This document shows, one piece after another, positions 17,037 to 25,463 of a stretch of 55,921 nt of DNA (the stretch's first letter is position 1; every line of letters begins with the position of its first letter). The notes below the pieces were generated by a model that was not told where the DNA came from, did no database searches, and was given only the letters and a program-made list of their open reading frames with translations. The stretch covers positions 1 to 55,921 of the forward strand of contig JAUNON010000015.1 in the NCBI GenBank assembly GCA_030537145.1, written 5' to 3'. The position numbers were made by a program, and so were the translations under genes. Source of the DNA: Lachnospiraceae bacterium (GTDB lineage: Bacteria > Bacillota > Clostridia > Lachnospirales > Lachnospiraceae).

Positions 17037-18020
17037 ATGCTTTGGGGCGATAAACCATACCATTCTCTGGACTATGAACTGAAGAAACGTTTCGGCGAAA
17101 AGGTCTACCGCCTTTCCTTAAACGGCGGCATGACCTGCCCAAACCGGGACGGCACGCTGGGCAGACGGGGCTGTATCTTCTGCAGCGAAGGAGGCTCCGG
17201 AGACTTTGCCGGTGCGGCAGCCCAATCCATTTCTCAGCAGATAGAAGCTCAGAAACAGCTTCTGAACAAAAAGCGGCCTGTCCGGAAATACATCGCCTAT
17301 TTTCAGGCTTATACAAATACGTATGCTCCTGTGAATTACCTGGAGAAAATCTTTACGGAAGCGCTTTCCAGGCCGGAGGTGGCAGTTTTATCCATCGCCA
17401 CCCGCCCGGATTGTCTCCCGGAGGAGGTGCTGGCGCTGCTGGAACGGCTGAACCGCCAAAAACCGGTGTGGGTAGAGCTTGGACTGCAGACCATGCACGA
17501 GAATACCGCCGCCTTTATACGAAGGGGATATCCCCTTCCCTGCTTTGAAAATGCCGTGGGGCAGCTTCGCAGCAGAGGGCTGGAGGTGATTGTACATACA
17601 ATTCTCGGCCTTCCCGGCGAAGAGGAAAAGCAGATGCTTCAGACCATGGAATATCTGAACCGGCAGGATATCCAGGGCATAAAGCTGCAGCTTCTGCATA
17701 TCTTAAAGCATACCGACCTGGCTTCCTGGTATGAACAGCACCCCTTCCCCGTTCTCACTATGGACGAATATGTGCAGCTTCTGATCCATTGCCTGGAGAT
17801 TCTTTCCCCGGAGCTGACGATCCACCGTCTTACCGGAGACGGGCCAAAGGATTTGCTGATAGCGCCCCTCTGGAGTCAGGCAAAACGCACGGTTCTGAAT
17901 ACGCTGCACCAGGAGCTGCGGCGCCAAAACACCTGGCAGGGCCGGTTATATAGAAAGGAGCAGGTTTATGTCGGAAATCAATACCCTATACAAGCTGATC
18001 GTTCTGTACATGCTCAGTGA
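17037..18020 (+). CDS. Radical SAM protein, YhcC/TIGR01212 family
   Basis: The 327-residue protein has the three cluster cysteines of this family in CPNRDGTLGRRGCIFC near residue 30, then SEGGSGDFAG, YFQAYTNTYAP, a SIATRPDCLP segment and the ELGLQTMHENTA block. It would bind a [4Fe-4S] cluster and S-adenosylmethionine; the substrate is not established for the family, with tRNA modification suggested for relatives. The ATG at 17037 is preferred to a GTG seven codons earlier because AAAGGAG precedes it. Its last 53 bp overlap the DUF4364 gene. Confidence 0.9.
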   Translation: MLWGDKPYHSLDYELKKRFGEKVYRLSLNGGMTCPNRDGTLGRRGCIFCSEGGSGDFAGAAAQSISQQIEAQKQLLNKKRPVRKYIAYFQAYTNTYAPVNYLEKIFTEALSRPEVAVLSIATRPDCLPEEVLALLERLNRQKPVWVELGLQTMHENTAAFIRRGYPLPCFENAVGQLRSRGLEVIVHTILGLPGEEEKQMLQTMEYLNRQDIQGIKLQLLHILKHTDLASWYEQHPFPVLTMDEYVQLLIHCLEILSPELTIHRLTGDGPKDLLIAPLWSQAKRTVLNTLHQELRRQNTWQGRLYRKEQVYVGNQYPIQADRSVHAQ

Positions 18021-18489
18021 AATTGATTTTTCTCTCACCAACGTACAGATTTCCACCTTTTTTCTGGATCAGGAATATACCTCCTATTTCACGGTTCAGG
18101 CAGTTTTGTCGGAACTGACAGAATCCGATCTGATCCACCAGGAGATCATACAGAACACCTCCTACTACACCATTACTCCCGGCGGTGAGGAGACACTGGG
18201 CTATTTCAAGAACAATATCTCCCCGTCCATCCGGGATGATGTAAAAAAATATCTCAGAGAAAATAAGATTCAGCTTCGGGATGAGGTATCTGTGCTGGCA
18301 GACTATTACCGAAATACCACCGGAGAGTTTTCGGCCCGCTGCCGGGTCCGGGAAAAACAGGCAGACCTGATCGATCTGACCGTCAGCGTACCGGACGAAG
18401 CCCAGGCCAAAGCCGTCTGCCAGCAGTGGCAGAAGAAATGTCAGTCCATTTACGCCTATGTTATGAAAGAGCTTCTGCAGTCCGTATAA
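17968..18489 (+). CDS. DUF4364 family protein (winged-helix-like)
   Basis: The 173-residue protein matches the clostridial DUF4364 family: opening LYKLIVLYMLSEIDFSLTN, then QISTFFLDQEYTSYF, a helix-turn-helix-like region with SELTESDLI, and TPGGEETL. The first 80 residues look like a winged helix of PadR/MarR type, so DNA binding is plausible but unproven. GAAAGGAGCAGGTTT precedes the ATG at 17968, which lies inside the radical SAM gene. The overlap of 53 bp in another frame suggests coupled expression. Confidence 0.85.
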   Translation: MSEINTLYKLIVLYMLSEIDFSLTNVQISTFFLDQEYTSYFTVQAVLSELTESDLIHQEIIQNTSYYTITPGGEETLGYFKNNISPSIRDDVKKYLRENKIQLRDEVSVLADYYRNTTGEFSARCRVREKQADLIDLTVSVPDEAQAKAVCQQWQKKCQSIYAYVMKELLQSV

Positions 18490-18570
18490 ACCGCTTTTCA
18501 CCGGATGCGGCGCTCCATGAACTCCCGGCGGCACAGCCTTCGTTCTGCGCCCGTAGCTGCGCAGAGCGGA

Positions 18571-20070
18571 TTACTGCCTGATATCCACATATCCCGTTTT
18601 CAGCCCTTCTTCGGTAAACGCATAGGGATAACTGTTCACAGCCATATAAAGATATTCCAACTGGTCCTCATCTACGATCCAGGCCATCTGAAGCGTTACG
18701 GTCTCTCCCGGACTGATTTCCCCGATATAGTTCCCGCCGTTTCCGTATTCCGTCCGCCAGTTGAAAAAGCCCATCTCACCGCACCAGGCTACACCCGTAC
18801 TTTCCACCTTATCCCATGGAGTCTGTTCATCCCCGGCCCCCCGGTCATAAATGGAATAGCCGTCCTGGTTTTCGCAGATCGGTATCAGACCATTGCTAAT
18901 CAGCACATTCTTCAGCGTCCGCTCTCCCGTATTGGTGTAATCCATCGTTACAAGAACCAGCTTCTGGGCAGCCTGCTCCGTCTTTACGATCTCATCCAGT
19001 GTATCAATACCATCGCCCCGCTTAATATAACGGATCTCATCCGGCAGCAGTCTGCCATTTTCATCCACCGCATTCAGCCAGGAATCGTCAATATACTCAG
19101 AACCGTTCAACGGACTCAGGTCATCCGCCACCTGCACGGAAGTCACCTTCGCCGTTATACTGTCTGTATGCAGACTTTCTCCATTTTCATCCTGTGCAAA
19201 AAACTCCGATGAAAATGCCTCTCCGATCTGATGCGTATTTTTCATTTCGGCAATCCTATTCCCCTGAAATTCAGTTTCTACCTCTGTCTCTGCCTCTGCC
19301 TGGAAGGCCGTACTCCATGCCACGTTCATGCCCACTTCCGGAGTCTCTCCCGCTTCCAGCTCCACAAGTTCCATTCCTTCAGCAATTTTAATTGCCTCTT
19401 CTCTGGACACATCCGGCCCGATCATCATTTCCATCACATGATGGGATTCCGGATAAAACACATAAAGCCTTGCATAGGTGCTTCCTCCCGCATCCCGCTG
19501 CAGCTCCAGATAAACCCCATCATGCTCCGAAATACGGATTTTCTCCTCCGACACAACATTCTTGTCCAAAATCTGAAACGCATCGTCTCCCGTATCCATG
19601 GCATAGACTACAAAGCTAATACCTCCCTGCAGCTCTGTGTCCGTTTCATAATGATATTTTGTCTCTTCCCACTGTACCATTCCCTCCGGCAGATAATTCA
19701 GCTTTACCTTGATAGCAGGAATTTCCAGAACGGTATCCCCGGTCAAACTGCCGCCGTCTGTTTCCGCCTCCCCATTCGGCAGAGCATTTTCCTGTTCCGG
19801 CTTATCCGTCTCTCCAATTTTCACCTGGACCCCATAATTGCCTACCTGTTGGCTGTACATCCTGTAGATCTTTGTCCCCGCAAACACAGTAGTTCCCAGC
19901 GCCATCGCCGCCGCCAGTCCGACAATCACCATTTTTCTAACCGGTTTTTTTCGGTTTCGGTCCGATTCCGGCCGGTCCATTCTTAACTGCTTTTCTACCT
20001 CCCGCTCCACCATTGCCCGCATCTCATCCGGCATTTTGGGGAACATATTATTTCTATTATCCATTCTCAT
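18571..20070 (-). CDS. Membrane-bound partner of the ECF sigma factor (DUF4367/DUF4179-like)
   Basis: The 499-residue protein has a cytoplasmic head of about 45 residues (PDEMRAMVEREVEKQLRM), one transmembrane helix (about 47-66) and a large extracellular part. Residues around 120-230 (LPEGMVQWEETKYHYE to GMELVELE) resemble DUF4367; the C-terminal third, with VLVTMDYTNTGERTLKNVLI, looks like a DUF4352/telokin-like beta-sandwich. The ATG overlaps the sigma gene stop by 4 bp (ATGA), so the pair is co-translated. The usual role is to hold the sigma factor until an envelope signal arrives; the signal is unknown. Confidence 0.75.
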   Translation of the reverse strand: MRMDNRNNMFPKMPDEMRAMVEREVEKQLRMDRPESDRNRKKPVRKMVIVGLAAAMALGTTVFAGTKIYRMYSQQVGNYGVQVKIGETDKPEQENALPNGEAETDGGSLTGDTVLEIPAIKVKLNYLPEGMVQWEETKYHYETDTELQGGISFVVYAMDTGDDAFQILDKNVVSEEKIRISEHDGVYLELQRDAGGSTYARLYVFYPESHHVMEMMIGPDVSREEAIKIAEGMELVELEAGETPEVGMNVAWSTAFQAEAETEVETEFQGNRIAEMKNTHQIGEAFSSEFFAQDENGESLHTDSITAKVTSVQVADDLSPLNGSEYIDDSWLNAVDENGRLLPDEIRYIKRGDGIDTLDEIVKTEQAAQKLVLVTMDYTNTGERTLKNVLISNGLIPICENQDGYSIYDRGAGDEQTPWDKVESTGVAWCGEMGFFNWRTEYGNGGNYIGEISPGETVTLQMAWIVDEDQLEYLYMAVNSYPYAFTEEGLKTGYVDIRQ

Positions 20071-20546
20071 CCTCTTGCCTCCTCCGGTTCCAGATCCGCC
20101 TTCAGCCGCTTTCTCGCTCTGATCAGACGGTTCTTCACTGCGCTCTCTGTAACTTCTAATAACAGGGCAACCTCTTTTATGCTATAGCCTTCTATATAAT
20201 ACAATACGACAGGAAGCCGCATTGCCTCCGGAAGCCTGCTGATAGCCCGATAGAGATCCGAGTAATTTTCATCCTCCTTGCCTCTGTCCTCCTGGTGATA
20301 ATCCTCCAGTGATACCAGCTTTTTCTCTTTCCGCATGATACTGTAACACTCATTGATTAAGATCCGGATCAGCCAGGACCTGGCGTAGGCATCCGAACGA
20401 AGCGTATGTATGCTGGAAAATGCCCTGACAATGGATTCCTGAATCGCATCACTGCAGTCTGCGTCATTCCGCAGCAGGGTTTTTGCTACATGATACATGG
20501 TATCTTCTGATTCAATAATCAGCTTTCCCAGTTGTTCCTTTTTCAT
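20067..20546 (-). CDS. ECF-type sigma-70 family factor
   Basis: The 159-residue protein has region 2 (DTMYHVAKTLLRNDADCSDAIQESIVRAFSS, then YARSWLIRILINECYSI) and region 4 (AISRLPEAMRLPVVLYYIEGYSIKEVALLLEVTESAVKNRLIRARKRL). It lacks regions 1 and 3, as ECF sigma factors do. The ATG at 20546 (MKKEQLGKL) is chosen on homology; CAGGAAAA is its ribosome binding site. Upstream, AAACGGGTTTTTGATGCATC could hold an autoregulated ECF promoter, but this is a guess. It is followed by its membrane partner in ATGA overlap. Confidence 0.9.
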   Translation of the reverse strand: MKKEQLGKLIIESEDTMYHVAKTLLRNDADCSDAIQESIVRAFSSIHTLRSDAYARSWLIRILINECYSIMRKEKKLVSLEDYHQEDRGKEDENYSDLYRAISRLPEAMRLPVVLYYIEGYSIKEVALLLEVTESAVKNRLIRARKRLKADLEPEEARG

Positions 20547-20671
20547 TTTTCCTGTTTTCCTTTCCGCCGGCCAGCTATTTTTTGTAAACATGGAATTTTT
20601 ACTGCTTCCATAAATTAGATGCATCAAAAACCCGTTTGGTCTCTTTTTTTATAAAAAATGCTTTCGGAATC

Positions 20672-20722
20672 TTAAAAATAAAACAAGGCAGCCGGAAAAT
20701 GCATGATCTCATTTTTCCGGCA
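20672..20722 (-). terminator. Terminator of the sugar kinase gene
   Basis: The minus-strand RNA folds GCCGGAAAAATG against CATTTTCCGGC with a short loop and one bulge, then TGCC and a U-rich tract. It lies 46 bp after the kinase stop and before the sigma factor gene. Confidence 0.75.
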
Positions 20723-20767
20723 ACCCCGTTTTCATTTCCGATATATGTTTTTCCTGACCGCATTCCT

Positions 20768-21883
20768 CTAAAAGGAGAGAAAGGATTCCGCAATCGCCTG
20801 CATGGTTTCCCACTTTTTCTCCATATCAGCCACCAGCTTCAACTGTGTCCGGCACCGGTCCAGGTTGTGTTCCGGACGATGGATCTTGAAATACACATCC
20901 CCCTGGAGATAATCAGCCAGGAAGCGCATCCCGCACTCGTAGGTCATGGTCTTTGCCCCCATAGGAAGCAGTGCGATCTCCCGTTGGGTCAGCTTTCCTC
21001 CGCAGCCCTCCAAAAAGCCCTTTGTATAGATTTCAAAAAGCTCCATATCACAGCTTATCTTACTTAAATCCTTCTCATCCTCCGCCCCGGTGCTGGCGCC
21101 GAAGCGGATGGAATCTCCAAAATCATTCATCGCCAGTCCAGGCATCACCGTGTCCAGATCAATGACACAGATGCCCTTTCGGGTTTTATTGTCTATCATG
21201 ATGTTGTTCAGCTTCGTATCATTGTGGGTAACTCGCAGGGGGACCTCCTTTTTATCCAGGAGCCGGGCAAAACAGTTTGCCGTCTCCTCATGATCCAGCA
21301 CGAACTGAATCTCCTCCCGGACCTGAGAAGCCCTCCCCATCACATCCTCCTCTACCGCTCGTTTAAATGCCGCAAAGCGGGCTCTTGTATCATGAAAACC
21401 CGGAATCGTCTCATGAAGCGTCTCTGTGGGGTACTCTGCCAGCAGGTTCTGAAATCTTCCGAAGGAATAAGCGCTTTCGTAGAAATCCCGGGGCGATTCC
21501 ACCTTATCATAGCAGAAGGCATCCGTAATATAGATATAAGAGCGCCAGAAGCCGCCTTCCCCGTCCACATAATAGGCCTTCCCATCCAGCGCAGGAATCA
21601 CGTTCAATGTTTCCCGCAAGGGATCGCCGCCATTTTCACGGATCTTCTGATTCAAGTATCTGGTCACATTCATGATATTCTCCATTACCTCTTCCGGTCT
21701 TGGAAACACATACCGGTTGATCTGCTGAAGAATCACTTTTTTGCTGCCTGCTTCTGTCTCAATCTGCAGAAGAAAGGTATCGTTAATGTGTCCGTTTCCA
21801 TAGGAGCTGATCTCCGTTACCTTCCCCTCATACTGAAAATTCCCGGCTACTGCTTCCAGCCGTTCTCTTGTACACTCCGACAT
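20768..21883 (-). CDS. Aminoglycoside phosphotransferase-fold sugar kinase, NahK-like
   Basis: The 371-residue protein has the APH kinase fold: nucleotide loop near GNGHINDTFLL, the catalytic motif THNDTKLNNIMID and the metal motif VIDLDTVMPGLAMNDFGD. The length and the wording around DLDTVMPG resemble N-acetylhexosamine 1-kinase (NahK/LnpB), which feeds lacto-N-biose and galacto-N-biose sugars into metabolism, so a role in host-glycan use is plausible. No lacto-N-biose phosphorylase is nearby, so the substrate is open. The ATG at 21883 has GGGAGGCGGCATT before it. The leader is long, about 250 nt, and carries repeat sequence. Confidence 0.72.
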   Translation of the reverse strand: MSECTRERLEAVAGNFQYEGKVTEISSYGNGHINDTFLLQIETEAGSKKVILQQINRYVFPRPEEVMENIMNVTRYLNQKIRENGGDPLRETLNVIPALDGKAYYVDGEGGFWRSYIYITDAFCYDKVESPRDFYESAYSFGRFQNLLAEYPTETLHETIPGFHDTRARFAAFKRAVEEDVMGRASQVREEIQFVLDHEETANCFARLLDKKEVPLRVTHNDTKLNNIMIDNKTRKGICVIDLDTVMPGLAMNDFGDSIRFGASTGAEDEKDLSKISCDMELFEIYTKGFLEGCGGKLTQREIALLPMGAKTMTYECGMRFLADYLQGDVYFKIHRPEHNLDRCRTQLKLVADMEKKWETMQAIAESFLSF

Positions 21884-21905
21884 AATGCCGCCTCCCGCCT
21901 CATAG

Positions 21906-21964
21906 TTTATTCCCGCAAGCAATGAGCCAAGCACGGGCGCTTGCGCACGTATTTGGCGAATGCC
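21906..21964. repeat. 59-bp dispersed repeat, copy 1
   Basis: The sequence from 21906 to 21964 is the reverse complement of 28250-28308 with a single mismatch (GCAAGC against GCGAGC). It contains an imperfect hairpin, GCCAAGCACG with CGTATTTGGC around GCGC-AA-GCGC. This copy lies 23 bp before the kinase start codon, in its leader. Confidence 0.9.
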
Positions 21965-22141
21965 ACGAGGGTCGAATACCCCGCAGCTCTGCTGCGTTAC
22001 AAGCTTGATGTCCCGTCAGCTTGCTGCGGGATATTTGACTTTCCTTCCCTGCGCCGCAGCAGACCGGTGCCTTTACCCATTCATGCCGCAATGCGCTCCC
22101 TGCGCTCAAAACAGCCAGAGAAATTCCGAAAGCTTTCTTAT

Positions 22142-22150
22142 ACTATACCA
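22142..22150 (-). promoter_or_regulatory. Extended -10 promoter, probable start of the sugar kinase transcript
   Basis: The minus strand reads TGG-TATAGT (22150-22142), an extended -10. The -35 region is poor. Transcription from here would include the whole repeat-bearing leader. Confidence 0.45.
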
Positions 22151-22194
22151 CTTTATTTCATTTGCTTCCATATGAAGCGCAGATTGACCTGAGC

Positions 22195-24795
22195 TTACCG
22201 AATAGCCACCACTTCATAATCTCGTGCTTCTACTGCGTTTTTCAGGTCCTCATCCGCCACTTCGCTATTCAGCTTCACTACGGCGGTTCCCGCCTCATGG
22301 CTTACGACTGCCTCTTCTACCTGAGGCAGCTCCTCCAGGCATTTCTTTACTGTGGCGGAGCAGTGTCCGCACATCATTCCCTTGATTTCCATTGTCTTTT
22401 CCATCTTTTTCTTCTCCTTTTCTTTCTTCTTTTCAAACTGCTGCTCCGGCTTCGTTTCCTCCGGCAAAAGACCGGCTTCTTCCCCGGATTTTAAATTCCG
22501 CAAAGAATTTTTCAGCCTTCTGTCCCTGGCCGCATCATACATTTTGAAAAAGTTCAGACGCAGCGCATTGGTCACTACACAGAAGCTGGAAAGGCTCATG
22601 GCCGCCGCTCCGAACATGGGATTCAGCTTCCATCCGAAAATCGGAATCCACAGTCCTGCTGCCAGCGGAATCCCTATGATATTGTAAATAAACGCCCAGA
22701 ACAGATTCTCATGGATATTCCGAAGCGTGGCACGGCTGAGACGGATGGCGGCCGGCACATCAGAAAGCCTGCTCTTCATCAGCACCACATCGGCCGCATC
22801 GATAGCAATATCCGTACCGGCTCCGATAGCAATACCGATATCGGCTCTGGTCAGTGCAGGCGCATCATTGATGCCGTCTCCCACCATGGCAACCTTTCCC
22901 TTTTCCTTCAGGGTACGGATGACGCTCTCTTTTCCGTCCGGCAGAACTCCGGCAATCACCTCATCCACGCCGGCCTGCTTTCCGATGGCCCTGGCGGTGC
23001 GCTCATTATCACCGGTAAGCATTACAACATGGATGCCCATATTCTGAAGCTCCTTCACCGCCTGAGCGCTGTCCTCCTTTATCACATCCGCCACTGCGAT
23101 AATTCCGGTCAGCTTCCCGCCCCGGCTGAAAAACAGCGGGGTTTTTCCCTCCCGGGCCAGTTGGTCGGCCTTCTGTTTCATGGCGCCGTCCACTGCAGCC
23201 TTTGTGCTGATAAACTTGAGATTTCCGCCGCTGAGAGCCTCCCCCCTCAAAACTGCGGACAGCCCGTTTCCCGGCAGCGCCTGGAAATCTGTAACCTCCT
23301 CCAGAAGGACATTCTCCTCTTCCGCTTTTTCCAAGATCGCCCGGGCCAGCGGATGCTCACTCTTCTTTTCCAGTGCGTAAGCCATCCCAAGCAGCTCCGC
23401 CTCCGAAATGCCCTCCGCCGGTATCATATCCGTCACCTTCGGTTCGCCGCTGGTGATGGTTCCCGTCTTATCAAGCGCCACGATCTGCATCTTCCCGGTC
23501 TCCTCCAGAGAAACCGCCGTTTTAAACATAATGCCGTGCTTTGCGCCCATTCCATTACCCACCATGATAGCCACGGGGGTCGCCAGACCCAGTGCGCAGG
23601 GACAGCTAATCACCAGCACAGAAATGGCACGGGCCAGGGCAAAGCCCACGCTCTCGCCTGCCAGCAGCCAAATCACCAGCGTCGCCAGGGCAATCAGAAT
23701 GACCACCGGAACAAACACTCCGGACACCTTATCCGCCACCTTGGCAATGGGCGCTTTGGTAGCTGCCGCATCGCTGACCATCCGGATAATCTGGGACAGG
23801 GTGGTGTCCTCGCCCACCCGGACCGCTTCACAGCGGATAAAACCGGACTGATTTATGGTGGCTGCGGAAACCTTATCTCCCGCCGCCTTATCCACCGGAA
23901 TGCTCTCTCCGGTAAGCGCCGCTTCATTGACTGCGCTGCTGCCCTCCAGCACAATACCGTCCACCGGTATATTTTCTCCGGGCCGCACCACAAAAATGTC
24001 GCCCTTCTGCACCTGTTCAATGGGAACCTCGGTTTCTTTCCCGTCCTTTACCACTACCGCTGTCTTAGGCGCCAGCTTCATCAAACTTTTCAGCGCATCT
24101 GTGGTCTTTCCTTTTGAGCGGGCCTCCAGCATTTTTCCCACCGTAATCAGGGTCAGGATCATCGCTGCGGACTCAAAATAGAACTCATGCATATAAGTCA
24201 TGACGCCCGCCATGTCTCCCCGTACCTGGGCATCTGTCATGGCAAACAATGCATAGACACTATAACCAAAGGATGCGCCCGCCCCCAGGGCCACCAGCGT
24301 ATCCATATTGGGGGCTTTGTGAAGCAAGCCCTTTACACCGCTGATAAAAAATTTCTGATTAATCACCATAATAGCAATGGTTAGCAGCATCTGCAGCAGC
24401 CCCATAGCCACATGGTTATCGGCGAAGAAAGCCGGCAGGGGCCATCCCCACATCATATGCCCCATCGAAAAATACATAAGCACAAGCAGAAAGCCAAGCG
24501 AAGCAAACAGCCGTTTCTTTAACAGCGGCGTCTCCCTGTCTTTTAGAAGATCCTCCTCGCCGGCGCTGCCGGATGAGATTTTCCGTGCTTCCCCGTTTCC
24601 CTTTATCTGTGCTCCATATCCGGCGTTCTCCACTGCCGCAATGATTTCCTGTGCGGAGGCAGTTCCCTCCACTCCCATGGAATTGGTCAGCAAGCTGACC
24701 GAGCAGGAAGTCACTCCGGGAACTTTCGAAACCGCCTTCTCCACTCTGGCGCTGCAGGCGGCGCAGCTCATGCCGGTCACTGTATATTGCTCCAT
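22195..24795 (-). CDS. copA: Copper-exporting P1B-type ATPase with an extra C-terminal HMA domain
   Basis: The 866-residue membrane pump exports Cu(I) using ATP. It has an N-terminal HMA domain with Cys11/Cys14 (GMSCAAC), membrane helices from about residue 95, the CPC motif (Cys398-Pro-Cys400), the phosphorylated Asp442 in DKTGTIT, HP in SEHPLA and GDGINDAPAL. Unusually, after the last helices comes a Lys/Glu-rich linker (KKKEKEKKK) and a second HMA domain (798-866, GMMCGHC with Cys809/Cys812), resembling the chaperone CopZ. An internal ribosome binding site lies in the linker. CTAGGAGGAATTTGC precedes the ATG at 24795. It follows csoR by 111 bp in one operon. Confidence 0.96.
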   Translation of the reverse strand: MEQYTVTGMSCAACSARVEKAVSKVPGVTSCSVSLLTNSMGVEGTASAQEIIAAVENAGYGAQIKGNGEARKISSGSAGEEDLLKDRETPLLKKRLFASLGFLLVLMYFSMGHMMWGWPLPAFFADNHVAMGLLQMLLTIAIMVINQKFFISGVKGLLHKAPNMDTLVALGAGASFGYSVYALFAMTDAQVRGDMAGVMTYMHEFYFESAAMILTLITVGKMLEARSKGKTTDALKSLMKLAPKTAVVVKDGKETEVPIEQVQKGDIFVVRPGENIPVDGIVLEGSSAVNEAALTGESIPVDKAAGDKVSAATINQSGFIRCEAVRVGEDTTLSQIIRMVSDAAATKAPIAKVADKVSGVFVPVVILIALATLVIWLLAGESVGFALARAISVLVISCPCALGLATPVAIMVGNGMGAKHGIMFKTAVSLEETGKMQIVALDKTGTITSGEPKVTDMIPAEGISEAELLGMAYALEKKSEHPLARAILEKAEEENVLLEEVTDFQALPGNGLSAVLRGEALSGGNLKFISTKAAVDGAMKQKADQLAREGKTPLFFSRGGKLTGIIAVADVIKEDSAQAVKELQNMGIHVVMLTGDNERTARAIGKQAGVDEVIAGVLPDGKESVIRTLKEKGKVAMVGDGINDAPALTRADIGIAIGAGTDIAIDAADVVLMKSRLSDVPAAIRLSRATLRNIHENLFWAFIYNIIGIPLAAGLWIPIFGWKLNPMFGAAAMSLSSFCVVTNALRLNFFKMYDAARDRRLKNSLRNLKSGEEAGLLPEETKPEQQFEKKKEKEKKKMEKTMEIKGMMCGHCSATVKKCLEELPQVEEAVVSHEAGTAVVKLNSEVADEDLKNAVEARDYEVVAIR
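22402..22420 (-). promoter_or_regulatory. Internal ribosome binding site and ATG in copA (possible free CopZ)
   Basis: On the minus strand AAAGGAG (22420-22414) stands 9 nt before the in-frame ATG at 22404. Initiation there would give a 69-residue HMA protein (22404-22195) with GMMCGHC, the size of a normal CopZ chaperone. The polypurine linker could produce a Shine-Dalgarno by chance, so this is a hypothesis. Confidence 0.45.
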
Positions 24796-24906
24796 GCAAA
24801 TTCCTCCTAGTATTCTTTCCTATTGTGTTCCCGTCCTGTTGTACAAAGCAGACCCGGATTTTCCTTCCCGACGGCGCAGAAAGCCCGGATTTGGCGAGGC
24901 ATTCGC

Positions 24907-25209
24907 CTATTTCATCATTTTCTGGAGCACTGTCACCAGTTCATCCACCACCTCATCATTTCCCTTACGGATATTCTCCGCTACGCAGGTATGGATGTGA
25001 TTTGATAACAGTACCTTATTAAAGCTATTCAAGGCTGCCGTCACAGCCGAAACCTGAATCAGGATATCCGTACAGTATGCATCATTTTCCACCATTTTCC
25101 GGATCCCCCGCACCTGCCCCTCGATCCTGCTCAGCCGGTTCAGAAGATCCTTATATTCCTTATCCGGCCGCTCCTTTGTTTTATGAGAACAGCATTCATA
25201 GTTTTCCAC
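24907..25209 (-). CDS. csoR: Copper-sensing transcriptional repressor
   Basis: CsoR binds Cu(I) and then leaves its operator. The 100-residue all-helical protein has the copper ligands Cys46, His71 and Cys75 with exactly the spacing of known CsoR proteins (25 and 4 residues), and the RLSRIEGQVRGIRKMV helix. The start is a GTG at 25209, preceded by AGGAGGTGAAACG; an ATG further up would place translation across the operators. An extra CC pair near the N-terminus (YECCSHK) is not part of the known site. Two operators upstream indicate autoregulation, with copA downstream in the same operon. Confidence 0.96.
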   Translation of the reverse strand: MENYECCSHKTKERPDKEYKDLLNRLSRIEGQVRGIRKMVENDAYCTDILIQVSAVTAALNSFNKVLLSNHIHTCVAENIRKGNDEVVDELVTVLQKMMK

Positions 25210-25232
25210 CGTTTCACCTCCTGATACATCAA

Positions 25233-25249
25233 ATACCCCATCCGGGTAT
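25233..25249 (-). promoter_or_regulatory. CsoR operator, proximal site
   Basis: ATACCCCATCCGGGTAT is a palindrome with TACCC/GGGTA arms, typical of CsoR sites. It lies between the -10 and the GTG start of csoR, inside the leader. Confidence 0.8.
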
Positions 25250-25258
25250 CTGTTGATC

Positions 25259-25287
25259 ATTATATACCCTGCCGGGGTATATTGCAA
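25259..25287 (-). promoter_or_regulatory. csoR-copA promoter with CsoR operator in the spacer
   Basis: The minus strand has -35 TTGCAA (25287-25282), exactly 17 nt, and a perfect -10 TATAAT (25264-25259). The spacer is occupied by the second CsoR palindrome, ATATACCCTGCCGGGGTATAT reduced to its arms TATACCC/GGGTATA (25262-25282), so bound CsoR would block RNA polymerase directly. Confidence 0.88.
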
Positions 25288-25417
25288 GTGTTTTTTTTAA
25301 GCAGCACGGTCTTTTCTATATCAGAACAAAAGTGTACTTCGTACACTCCCGCGTTCCAATATTTCGACAGCACAGCTTTTGTTCCGTGCGCATAGCTGCG
25401 CATCAACGCACGAAGTG

Positions 25418-25463
25418 CTTTTTATGATATAGGAAAGTGCAGAGTTTCCTATATCATAAAAAA
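25418..25463. repeat. Palindromic repeat, copy 2 (ATGATATAGGAAA type)
   Basis: TTTTTATGATATAGGAAA (25419-25436) pairs perfectly with TTTCCTATATCATAAAAA (25445-25462) around an 8-nt loop. The left arm and the first loop bases are identical to the copy at 15159-15207. Before it, 25330-25417 contains further small hairpins (AGTGTAC/GTACACT; GTGCG/CGCAC), possibly part of the same element. Confidence 0.8.

Larger units (their letters stand above)
21884..22194. other. Long leader of the sugar kinase gene, rich in palindromic repeats
   Basis: The 311 bp between the kinase and copA contain the 59-bp repeat copy at 21906-21964, then an 8-bp stem (CCCGCAGC near 21979 with GCTGCGGG near 22025) enclosing smaller stems, and a GC-rich stretch to about 22110. 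The right end is AT-rich and has an extended -10. I see no coding sequence: short frames here read the repeat in several phases. Confidence 0.6.
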
